A stretch of 12,125 nt of DNA, taken from Pseudomonadota bacterium. Lineage in GTDB: Bacteria > Pseudomonadota > Alphaproteobacteria > Caulobacterales > Caulobacteraceae. The DNA lies in NCBI GenBank assembly GCA_023433585.1, contig JAEZCL010000226.1:1-12125 (forward strand), read 5' to 3'. A model generated the notes under the pieces. The model ran no database searches, was not told the DNA's origin, and worked only from the letters and a program-made list of their open reading frames with translations. Positions within the stretch are counted from its first letter, which is position 1. Each line of letters begins with the position of its first letter. Positions 6,303-12,125 of this stretch are shown in pieces. Made by a program: the position numbers and the translations under genes.

Positions 6303-8114
6303 TCAGGCCGCCCCTTCCGGCGGGCGACGCGCCGCGCCGTCGTCCAGGGCCGCGCGCAGTTCGGCCACGAACATCGGCGTCAGCCGCCCGTGCACCTCGG
6401 GCTCGCACCAGTAGGGGTTCATCACCACGCAGCGCATGACCGTCAGCCGCTCATCGTCATCGATTCCGCCGTAGCGCGCCAGATGCGCCGCCTTCATCGC
6501 CGCATTGTCCGGGCCGAAGGCGGTTCGGGAGACGGAAAAGGCGGGGGAGCGGTGGAAATGGTCGAACACCGCCGCCGTGCGGGCGTTGGAGCGGCTGAGA
6601 CGCTCGCCGTCCTCGGCGATCGAGAAGCACAGGATGTTGGTCTCGGCGGGCAGGAAGCGCGCTTGCGGAACCGCCTCGGCGATCGCCGCCTGGAAGGCCT
6701 TACGCGCCTCCACCGTTCCGGCCAGCAGGGCGCCCAGCCCGTCCGGCCCCAGGCCGATGCTCTCGGCCGTCAGCCAGGTGGCCGCCGCGCCCGTCGCGGA
6801 GCGCGAGCCTTCCAGCGTCGACGACCATTTGCCTGCGCCCAGCTCGGGCCGGTCCAGATAGGGCGCGTCGAAGGCCGAAACCACATAGCGGTCGACGTCG
6901 GGGCTCAGGAACGCGCCGCAGGCATAGGGCACATAGCCCAGCTTGTGGGGATCGATGGTGACCGAATCCGAGCGTCCGATGGCGTGCAGCGCCCGCGCCG
7001 TCTCCGGCGCCAGCGCCGCCTCGGCGCGCCCGCCCAGCATGGCGCGGAAAAACCCGCCATAGGCCGCGTCCACATGGCGCCAGATGCGCCAGCCGCGCTC
7101 CGCCTCCCACAGGTCCATGCGGTCATAGAGCCGGTCCAGGGGATCGACGGCGCCGGTCTCGGTGGCGCCGGCCACGCCCACGACCATGAGCACGGGCCGG
7201 CCGAGACCCTCGGCCGCCAGCACCTTGTTTTCCAGGTCGTCGACGTCAAGGCGGCCCGTGGCGTCCAGCGCCACGCTCCAGATCGCCTCGCTCCCCAGGC
7301 CGAAGACGTTGGCCGCCTTGCTCCATGAATAGTGGCTGCTGCCCGGGACCAGCATCACCGGTCCCAGATAGTCCCGACCCGCCGCGCGCGACAGGCGCCG
7401 ATAGACGTCTGCGGGGTTGCCGGCGGCCGCGCTGCACGGCTTCAGGACGGCGTCCGAAAGGTCGTGGGCCTTCCACTGCGCCCGGAAATGATCCCAGCCC
7501 ATATGGGCGGCGCGGAACAGGTCCAGCGGCTCACCCCTGGCTTCGGCCAGATGCAGCCCCAGGGCCAGCCAATGGTCCATCCGGTAGCGGGCCCGCCAGA
7601 CGGCCTCGAAATTGGCCACCGTGCCGCCCGAGGTGAAGTGACCCTGGGCGCGGGCCGGGTCATAGCCCAGCATGGCCGCCAGCCGCGCGATCGCTTCGGC
7701 CTCGATCACTCCCCCCGCGCGGCTGGCCTCGGGCGAACTGTTGTTGGGATTGTGCAGCATGGCCGCGAACCAGCCCAGAAGCCCCGGCAGCGACAGATCC
7801 GCCTTCATGTGCGCCAGGTAGCGGGGGGTGAAGGTCGGGGTCTCCGCTGTCAGGGCCTCGCACAGCGCCCCCAGGCGTTCACCCAGGCGGTCGTGCTCGG
7901 CGCCCGCCGCCGGCTCCGGCGCGGTCCGGGCGCCCGCCTGCGGCTCGCCGTCGGCGAAACGCCGCTCGCGCCACGCGAACCAGTGGTCCAGGACGGCCTG
8001 CATTCCGGCGCCCAGCCGGCCCGCATTCTCGGATCGGCCGCCGGGGAAACAGGCCTGGGCGATCCGGCTCGGGGACGAAGCCTCCTGGGGCTCGATGACG
8101 GTGGGGGCGGTCAT
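6303..8114 (-). CDS. PLP-dependent group II amino-acid decarboxylase
   Basis: Group II pyridoxal-phosphate decarboxylase of 603 aa, resembling the long tyrosine/aromatic or acidic amino-acid decarboxylases. Visible core: FTSGGTVANFEA (160-171, phosphate binding), HYSWSKAANVFGLG (261-274, His261 expected to stack on the cofactor), WRHVDAAYGG (345-354, Asp349 binding the pyridine nitrogen) and SVTIDPHKLGYVPYACG (384-400, Lys391 the internal aldimine). The N-terminal ~75 residues look disordered and Ala/Pro rich. The substrate cannot be read from sequence; the HYSW segment and length recall bacterial tyrosine decarboxylases. It heads the moaDEBC-moeA operon, ending 12 nt before the chosen moaD start. 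No amine antiporter gene is next to it. The start has only a weak Shine-Dalgarno (GGAT). Confidence 0.88.
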   Translation of the reverse strand: MTAPTVIEPQEASSPSRIAQACFPGGRSENAGRLGAGMQAVLDHWFAWRERRFADGEPQAGARTAPEPAAGAEHDRLGERLGALCEALTAETPTFTPRYLAHMKADLSLPGLLGWFAAMLHNPNNSSPEASRAGGVIEAEAIARLAAMLGYDPARAQGHFTSGGTVANFEAVWRARYRMDHWLALGLHLAEARGEPLDLFRAAHMGWDHFRAQWKAHDLSDAVLKPCSAAAGNPADVYRRLSRAAGRDYLGPVMLVPGSSHYSWSKAANVFGLGSEAIWSVALDATGRLDVDDLENKVLAAEGLGRPVLMVVGVAGATETGAVDPLDRLYDRMDLWEAERGWRIWRHVDAAYGGFFRAMLGGRAEAALAPETARALHAIGRSDSVTIDPHKLGYVPYACGAFLSPDVDRYVVSAFDAPYLDRPELGAGKWSSTLEGSRSATGAAATWLTAESIGLGPDGLGALLAGTVEARKAFQAAIAEAVPQARFLPAETNILCFSIAEDGERLSRSNARTAAVFDHFHRSPAFSVSRTAFGPDNAAMKAAHLARYGGIDDDERLTVMRCVVMNPYWCEPEVHGRLTPMFVAELRAALDDGAARRPPEGAA

Positions 8115-8167
8115 GGGATCCGGCGCTGCGAAGCGGCCGCCGCATCGGCGCCCGCCAAGAGCTTAAA

Positions 8168-8173
8168 GCCATA
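8168..8173 (-). promoter_or_regulatory. Predicted -10 of the decarboxylase-moa operon
   Basis: TATGGC on the minus strand. If it is the -10, transcription starts near 8161, giving a 46-nt leader before the decarboxylase ATG, and the FNR-like box centre falls at -41.5. The -35 position (ATCACA) is poor, consistent with activator dependence. Confidence 0.4.
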
Positions 8174-8195
8174 AGGCCCGGCGGACCGGTTGTGA

Positions 8196-8209
8196 TTGTC
8201 TTCCGTCAA
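8196..8209. promoter_or_regulatory. FNR/FixK-like operator between the moa operon and hemN
   Basis: TTGTCTTCCGTCAA (TTGACGGAAGACAA on the minus strand) matches TTGAC-N4-GTCAA at nine of ten positions. hemN genes are classical targets of FNR/FixK regulators, and the box is 55 bp before the hemN ATG. Toward the minus strand its centre is exactly 41.5 bp from the start predicted from TATGGC. Toward hemN the same spacing meets only TGACAG (8232-8237). Confidence 0.55.
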
Positions 8210-8264
8210 GCGCCGGGTTCAAGGCGGTCAATGACAGCGGCGGCGGCGGCCGCATGATGACCAT

Positions 8265-9680
8265 ATGCCCAGATCGTCACGGTCAGAACGCCAGGGCGGC
8301 GACGACCCCGTGCGCACGCTCCCGCCCGCCTGGGCGGCCCACGCGGCGCGCAACCTGCCGCGCTACACCAGCTATCCCACCGCCGTTGATTTCCAGGCCC
8401 TGGACGAGGACGGCCCCCAGAGGCGCGAGACCCTGGGCTGGGCGGCCGAGCTGGACGCGGACCAGGCCCTGTCGGCCTATGTGCACACGCCCTTCTGCCG
8501 CCGGCTGTGTTGGTATTGCGGCTGCAACACCTCGGTCTTTCACGAGTACGACCGGGTCGCGGCCTTTCACGACGTGCTGATGCGCGAAGTCGACCTGTGG
8601 GCCGAAGCGCTGGGGCCGCACGCGGGGTTGAGTCACCTGCATTTCGGCGGCGGCAGCCCGAACGCGCTGTCACCGGCCCATTTCACCGCCCTGGTCCAGC
8701 GTCTGTGCACGCGCCTGGGCCTGCGCCCCGGCGCCGAGGTCGCCGCCGAACTGGATCCCGGCCTGCTGACCGACGCCTTCATCACGGCGACGGGCGAGGC
8801 CGGCGTCACCCGCGTCAGTCTGGGCGTCCAGACCTTCGACCCCGAGGTGCAGGCCCGCATCAACCGCATCCAGCCCTTCGACCAGGTCGAGCGCGTGGTC
8901 GAAAGGCTGCGCGCGGCCGGGATCGGGGCGATCAATTTCGACCTGATGTACGGCCTGCCCGGCCAGACGCCGGAAAGCACGGCCGCCTCGGCCGAGGCGG
9001 CGGCGGCGCTCGCACCCGACCGGCTGGCGGTGTTCGGCTACGCCCATGTGCCGTGGATGAAGAAGCACCAGAAGATGATCGACGAGGCCGCCCTGGCCGA
9101 CGCCTCGGGCCGCTGGGCGCAGGCCCAGGCCGCCGACGACGCCCTGACGGCGGCGGGCTATGTGCGCATCGGGCTGGATCACTACGCCCGCCCGGACGAC
9201 CCCCTGGCCCGAGCGGCGCGAACCGGCACGCTGAGGCGAAACTTCCAGGGCTACACCGACGACGCCGCGCCGGTGATGATCCCCGTCGGCCCGTCAGCGA
9301 TCGGCCGGTTCCCCGGGGGCTTCGTCCAGAACGCCACGCCGCTGGACGCCTGGCGGCGCGCCGTCCTGGCGGGCCGGCCGCCCCTGGCGCGCCGCCTGGC
9401 CGTGACGGCCGAGGATGAGCTGCGCGCCGCCGTCATCGAGCGGCTGATGTGCGACCTTGAGGCCGACGTGGGCGCCCTGTGCATCGCCCATGGCTTCGAC
9501 GTCGCGGCGCTGGACGGCGCGCTGGCCGAGGCGGCGGCGCTGCAGGCCGACGGCCTGTGCCGGGTCGAGGGCCGCGTCGTCCGCATCCCGGCCGGCGCGT
9601 GGCGCATGATGCGCGTGACGGCCGCCTGTTTCGACGCCCGCTCGACAGCGGCGGCGACGCGCCATGCGATGGCCGTCTGA
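8265..9680 (+). CDS. hemN: Oxygen-independent coproporphyrinogen III oxidase (radical SAM)
   Basis: Cytosolic radical-SAM enzyme that decarboxylates coproporphyrinogen III to protoporphyrinogen IX without oxygen, for heme synthesis under anoxia. The protein is 471 aa (usual about 450-460). Motifs are RYTSYPTA (33-40, typical of true HemN rather than HemW), the cluster motif FCRRLCWYCGCNT (Cys78, Cys82, Cys85, plus Cys87), FGGGSP, SLGVQTFDPEVQ, NFDLMYGLPGQT, the RNFQGYT motif and the C-terminal domain ending in a CFDA motif. The ATG at 8265 lacks a clear Shine-Dalgarno; a GTG at 8310 is a possible later start that still precedes RYTSYPTA. It is transcribed away from the decarboxylase-moa operon and shares its FNR-like control region. 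Confidence 0.95.
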   Translation: MPRSSRSERQGGDDPVRTLPPAWAAHAARNLPRYTSYPTAVDFQALDEDGPQRRETLGWAAELDADQALSAYVHTPFCRRLCWYCGCNTSVFHEYDRVAAFHDVLMREVDLWAEALGPHAGLSHLHFGGGSPNALSPAHFTALVQRLCTRLGLRPGAEVAAELDPGLLTDAFITATGEAGVTRVSLGVQTFDPEVQARINRIQPFDQVERVVERLRAAGIGAINFDLMYGLPGQTPESTAASAEAAAALAPDRLAVFGYAHVPWMKKHQKMIDEAALADASGRWAQAQAADDALTAAGYVRIGLDHYARPDDPLARAARTGTLRRNFQGYTDDAAPVMIPVGPSAIGRFPGGFVQNATPLDAWRRAVLAGRPPLARRLAVTAEDELRAAVIERLMCDLEADVGALCIAHGFDVAALDGALAEAAALQADGLCRVEGRVVRIPAGAWRMMRVTAACFDARSTAAATRHAMAV

Positions 9681-9690
9681 GATGGCTGTC

Positions 9691-9710
9691 GGCGAATGCT
9701 GATATTCGCC
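9691..9710 (+). terminator. Stem-loop after hemN
   Basis: GGCGAAT-GCTGAT-ATTCGCC is a perfect 7-bp stem with a 6-nt loop, 10 bp after the hemN stop. Only a weak pyrimidine run (CCGTCTT) follows, so it is a candidate terminator or 3'-end stabiliser rather than a strong intrinsic terminator. Confidence 0.45.
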
Positions 9711-9839
9711 CCGTCTTGAAACTGGACCCTTTCTTGGATTCGTGTCGTTTCGAGCGGAAGCAAGTGGTCCAGCTTCCAAGTTGAGAGGATATTTCGGTTC
9801 CGGTGGACGCGCTCCTCCTGAACCCGGATATTCACCCCG
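9701..9839. repeat. Direct-repeat-flanked, relatively AT-rich segment
   Basis: GATATTCGCCCCG (9701-9713) and GATATTCACCCCG (9827-9839) are 13-bp direct repeats with one mismatch, 113 bp apart, and a third GATATT lies at 9788-9793. Base composition between them is clearly less GC-rich than the surrounding genes. No transposase or terminal inverted repeat of a known element is visible. It could be a degraded small insertion or a regulatory leader. Confidence 0.4.
9722..9772 (+). promoter_or_regulatory. Potential structured leader upstream of the DUF885 gene
   Basis: CTGGACC (9722-9728) and GGTCCAG (9766-9772) form a perfect 7-bp inverted repeat, with CTTG/CAAG (9733-9736 / 9761-9764) able to continue the stem inside. 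CTTGGA (9733-9738) can instead pair with TCCAAG (9775-9780), so two mutually exclusive folds are possible. A TTGAAA at 9716-9721 resembles a -35 box, but no good -10 follows at 17 bp. The role is unknown. Confidence 0.3.
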
Positions 9840-9875
9840 CTTCGGATGCCGATGGGGCCCGAGGGAGACACATTC

Positions 9876-11177
9876 ATGACCCGCAACCGCACCGTCGCCA
9901 CCCTCTGCCTTTCGGCCGCCGTCGCCCTGGCCGCCGTAATTCCGGGCGCCTGCTCCGGGCGCGGAAACGACAGCCTCGACGCCATGGCCCAGGACTATGT
10001 GATGCTGACCCTGGAGATCGGCGAGCGCGAGGACGGCTATGTGGACGCCTATCACGGCCCGCCCGAGTGGGCCGAAACCGCGCGCATGAACCCCCGCACG
10101 GTGGAGCAGCTGCGCACGGCTTCGGCCGCGCTGGTCGAACGGCTGGAGCAGTCGCCGACGCGCGGTCTGGACGCCGACGAGGTTCAGCGGCGGGCATGGC
10201 TGATCGCCCATGTGCGCGCGGCCGAGACCCGGCTGCGCATGATCGCGGGCGAGGAGCTGGTTTTCGGCGATGAGGCCGAGGGTCTGTTCGGCGTCCGGCC
10301 CGAGACCCCGCCGCTGTCGACCTATGACGAGACCCTGGCGCGCATCGACGCCCTGATCCCCGGCGCCGGGCCGCTGCATGACCGGGTGGCGGCGTTCCGG
10401 TCCCGCTACGTCATCCCCACCGACCGGCTGGAGGCGGTGATGGGCGCCGCCATCGAGGAATGCAAGGCGCGCACGGCCCGCCACCTCGACCTGCCCGAGA
10501 CCGAACGCTTCACCCTGGAGTTCGTCACCGACCAGCCCTGGTCCGGCTACAACTGGTATCAGGGCGACGCCGTCAGCCTGATCCAGATCAACACCGACCT
10601 GCCCATCTACATCGACCGCGCCGTCGACCTGGGGTGTCATGAGGGATACCCCGGCCATCACGTCTACAATGCGCTTCTGGAACGCACCTTCGTGGATGAG
10701 AAGGGCTGGATGGAGATGAGCGTCTATCCGCTCTACAGCCCCATGTCCTTCATCGCCGAGGGCAGCGCCAACTACGGCATCGACCTGGCCTTCCCCGGCG
10801 AGGAGCGGGTCCGGTTCGAGGCCGAGGTGCTCTATCCGCTGGCGGGGCTGGACCCGGCGACGGCCGAGGCCCAGGCCGGGCTGCTGGACCTGATGCGGGG
10901 CCTGCGGCGGGCCGAATACACCATCGCGGCGGACTATCTGGCCGGACGCATCGACCGCGAGACGGCGGTGGACCAGCTGCAGCGCTACGGCCTCACCGAC
11001 CGGGCGCGGGCCGAGCAGCGCCTGAGCTTCATCGAGCGCTACCGCAGCTATGTCATCAACTACGGCCTGGGTCGCGACATGGTGCAGGAGTGGGTCGAGG
11101 CCCAGGGCGGCGATCCGTGGGCGGTGACCGAGCGGCTGCTGTCGTCCCAGGTTCTGCCCGCCGATCTGGCGGAATAG
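9876..11177 (+). CDS. Secreted or lipoprotein-like DUF885 family protein
   Basis: 433-aa protein of the DUF885 family, probably exported. The start at 9876 is chosen over the upstream in-frame ATG at 9846 because GAGGGAG lies 8 nt before it and it begins directly with a signal sequence: basic MTRNR, hydrophobic core 8-22, then IPGAC. Cys26 could be lipidated, but Pro at -3 is not a canonical lipobox, so ordinary Sec cleavage is also possible. The hallmark is CHEGYPGHHVYN (His255, Glu256, His261, His262) followed by AEGSANYG (Glu295), which looks like a metal site of a zinc peptidase-like (HExxxxHH) domain. Activity and substrate are unknown for the family. It is shorter than the roughly 550-600 aa of many DUF885 proteins. 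It is probably a single-gene unit. Confidence 0.8.
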   Translation: MTRNRTVATLCLSAAVALAAVIPGACSGRGNDSLDAMAQDYVMLTLEIGEREDGYVDAYHGPPEWAETARMNPRTVEQLRTASAALVERLEQSPTRGLDADEVQRRAWLIAHVRAAETRLRMIAGEELVFGDEAEGLFGVRPETPPLSTYDETLARIDALIPGAGPLHDRVAAFRSRYVIPTDRLEAVMGAAIEECKARTARHLDLPETERFTLEFVTDQPWSGYNWYQGDAVSLIQINTDLPIYIDRAVDLGCHEGYPGHHVYNALLERTFVDEKGWMEMSVYPLYSPMSFIAEGSANYGIDLAFPGEERVRFEAEVLYPLAGLDPATAEAQAGLLDLMRGLRRAEYTIAADYLAGRIDRETAVDQLQRYGLTDRARAEQRLSFIERYRSYVINYGLGRDMVQEWVEAQGGDPWAVTERLLSSQVLPADLAE

Positions 11178-11180
11178 GGA

Positions 11181-11202
11181 AGCCGCCGGGTCCGCCCCGG
11201 CT
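11181..11202 (+). terminator. GC-rich stem-loop after the DUF885 gene
   Basis: AGCCG-(CC)-GGG-TCCG-CCC-CGGCT forms an 8-bp stem with a 2-nt bulge, starting 4 nt after the stop codon. There is no T-tract, so it is a weak candidate for termination. Confidence 0.3.
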
Positions 11203-11282
11203 CCGCAAGGCCGTTTCGACCCCATCCAGGGCGTTTTGTGTTGGAACGGCGCCACAGTCGTCGCATTCGCGGCGTATTTTCG

Positions 11283-11307
11283 GGAACCCCCGCGCACGTG
11301 GCTCGTT
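11283..11307 (+). promoter_or_regulatory. EcfG (sigma-T)-type general stress promoter for the OmpA-like gene
   Basis: GGAAC (11283-11287), a 16-bp spacer and CGTT (11304-11307) match the alphaproteobacterial EcfG-family consensus GGAAC-N16/17-CGTT. It lies 68 bp before the OmpA-like ATG, on the right strand, in otherwise non-coding DNA. Because the motif is short, a chance match is possible. Confidence 0.5.
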
Positions 11308-11327
11308 CGGACCGTTCGAGCGCCACG
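11297..11327 (+). repeat. Inverted repeat overlapping the EcfG-type promoter
   Basis: CGTGGC (11297-11302) pairs with GCCACG (11322-11327), with a bulged TCG/CGA continuation inside and the words CGTTCGGAC and CGTTCGAGC in the loop. It spans the -10 of the proposed EcfG promoter and the likely start site, so it may be an operator or a 5'-end stem-loop. Confidence 0.3.
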
Positions 11328-11375
11328 CGAAAGCGTCGGGGTTTGGGCAGATTCTTTCAGACGATGAGGACCAAG

Positions 11376-12125
11376 ATGAAGTTGAAGCTTCTCGCCGGTG
11401 TTGCGGCGGCAGGGCTCCTGGCGGCGACCAGCGCGTCAGCCGAGCCGGACGGATGGTACGGCGCCATCGACCTGGGCGGCCACTGGATGGAGAACGACAT
11501 CAATGCGCGTTCCGAGGCCGGTCCCGCCTGGAACTGGGAGGTCAATCAGGGCTGGGCCGCGTTCGCCCGTCTCGGCTACCGCCTGAATCCCAACTGGCGC
11601 GTCGAACTGGAAGGCGGCCACCGGTCGGGCGACATCGGCACCGTGCGCCGGCCCAACAACGCCGTGCCGTCGGGGCTGTGCAACCTGACGCCGGCCACCG
11701 GCCCCTGTCATTCGCCCGAAGGCGACATCACCTCGACCACCCTGTTCCTGAACGCCATCTATGACTTCGGTTCGCCGGAGTGGGCGTTCCGTCCGTTCGT
11801 GGGTCTGGGCGTGGGCGCCAACCACGTCGCCATTGACACCATCGGCGCGCTGCGCGGTGATCGCGGCGCCACCCTGGCGGCGGACGACTCCAGCACCGAG
11901 ATGGCGTTCCAGGCCCTGGCCGGATTCGCCTGGGCCCTGGGCGAGCGCACCAACATCGACCTGACCTATCGCTACCTGACCGGCGAAGCCGGGTGGGACA
12001 CGACCACGGTCGGCGCGGCGCCGCTGGGCCGCTTCGAAGGCGACTATGACTTCAGCCACACGGTGACCGTGGGTCTGCGCTATGCGTTCGGTCCGGTCGC
12101 GGCTCCGCCGCCTCCGCCTCCGCCG
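11376..12125 (+). CDS. OmpA-type outer-membrane beta-barrel protein (3' end outside window)
   Basis: The first 250 codons are open to the window edge; no stop is seen. Residues 1-22 are a signal peptide with a basic start (MKLKLL), an Ala/Leu core and a SASA cleavage site before EPDG. Residues 26-239 form a small OmpA-like transmembrane beta-barrel with alternating aromatic strands (WYGAIDLGG, FARLGYRL, RPFVGLGVGANHV, NIDLTYRYLTG) and a final strand VTVGLRYAFG. Cys102 and Cys111 in one predicted loop may form a disulfide. The sequence ends in a Pro-rich linker (AAPPPPPPP), which in this family usually leads to a peptidoglycan-binding OmpA C-terminal domain, expected just beyond the edge. The start is supported by GAGGA (11366-11370) 5 nt upstream; an in-frame ATG at 11364 has no ribosome-binding site. 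Confidence 0.88.
   Translation, partial: MKLKLLAGVAAAGLLAATSASAEPDGWYGAIDLGGHWMENDINARSEAGPAWNWEVNQGWAAFARLGYRLNPNWRVELEGGHRSGDIGTVRRPNNAVPSGLCNLTPATGPCHSPEGDITSTTLFLNAIYDFGSPEWAFRPFVGLGVGANHVAIDTIGALRGDRGATLAADDSSTEMAFQALAGFAWALGERTNIDLTYRYLTGEAGWDTTTVGAAPLGRFEGDYDFSHTVTVGLRYAFGPVAAPPPPPPP

Larger units (their letters stand above)
8115..8264. other. Divergent decarboxylase-moa / hemN intergenic region
   Basis: This 150-bp spacer is shared by the two divergent units. It contains the FNR/FixK-like box at 8196-8209, a minus-strand TATGGC at 8173-8168, and a run of GGC triplets near 8238-8252. No stem-loop riboswitch such as the moco motif was recognised by eye, though that needs a covariance search. 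Confidence 0.5.

Noticed and set aside
5760..7328. 522-codon plus-strand frame antisense to moaE, moaD and the decarboxylase
   Set aside because: It is a shadow of well-supported genes, has biased Arg/Gln/Gly/His composition, and shows no domain or ribosome-binding site.
8238..8252. GGC triplet run before hemN
   Set aside because: Short simple repeats like this recur in GC-rich DNA, and there is no positional sign of function.
8115..8264. Molybdenum cofactor (moco) riboswitch upstream of the moa operon
   Set aside because: The leader from the predicted start is only about 46 nt and I could not recognise the motif. A covariance search would be needed to exclude it fully.
9669..9690. Near-duplicate GATGGCCGTC / GATGGCTGTC around the hemN stop
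   Set aside because: This is a single 10-bp near repeat straddling a stop codon, with no further copies. It is probably chance or local slippage.
9294..11297. 667-codon minus-strand frame antisense to hemN and the DUF885 gene
   Set aside because: It is a mirror frame of two convincing genes that also runs through the intergenic leader, and no recognisable motif was found.

Overview
The window is very GC-rich DNA. The genes have GC-rich third codon positions, short spacings and many overlapping start/stop codons. Gene content and style point to an alphaproteobacterium, most likely Caulobacterales and plausibly Brevundimonas. This is inferred from the OmpA-type porin with an EcfG-like promoter, the FixK/FNR-type boxes and overall protein character, not proven. 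No mobile element, tRNA, rRNA or CRISPR was seen.

Layout, left to right. On the minus strand is a possible partial ORF (185 to the left edge) that overlaps the end of nrdJ. nrdJ encodes a B12-dependent class II ribonucleotide reductase (2416 to 176). Divergent from it is ric/ytfE/dnrN (2627-3274), an NO/oxidative-damage Fe-S repair di-iron protein, with a perfect FNR/FixK-type palindrome upstream. ric converges on a minus-strand operon. In transcription order that operon is a PLP-dependent group II decarboxylase (8114-6303), moaD, moaE, moaB, moaC, a 26-codon ORF and moeA (ending at 3289). A 24-bp palindrome that includes both stop codons separates ric from moeA. Divergent from the operon is hemN (8265-9680), and a second FNR/FixK-like box lies between them. 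To the right is a relatively AT-rich, repeat-bearing leader, then a secreted or lipoprotein-like DUF885 protein with an HExxxxHH motif (9876-11177). Last comes an OmpA-type outer-membrane beta-barrel gene (from 11376, cut by the right edge) behind an EcfG-type general stress promoter.

Functionally, positions 176-9680 read as a low-oxygen / nitrate-respiration support block: oxygen-independent deoxyribonucleotide synthesis (nrdJ), repair after nitric oxide (ric), molybdenum cofactor assembly (moaDEBC, moeA; needed by nitrate reductase among others) and oxygen-independent heme synthesis (hemN). Two FNR/FixK-like boxes sit in the two divergent intergenic regions. One lies exactly 41.5 bp upstream of the predicted start for ric. 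The other has the same geometry for the decarboxylase-moa-moe operon. moaA, mobA, molybdate transport and the terminal reductases are not in the window. The least expected element is the amino-acid decarboxylase at the head of the molybdenum cofactor operon.
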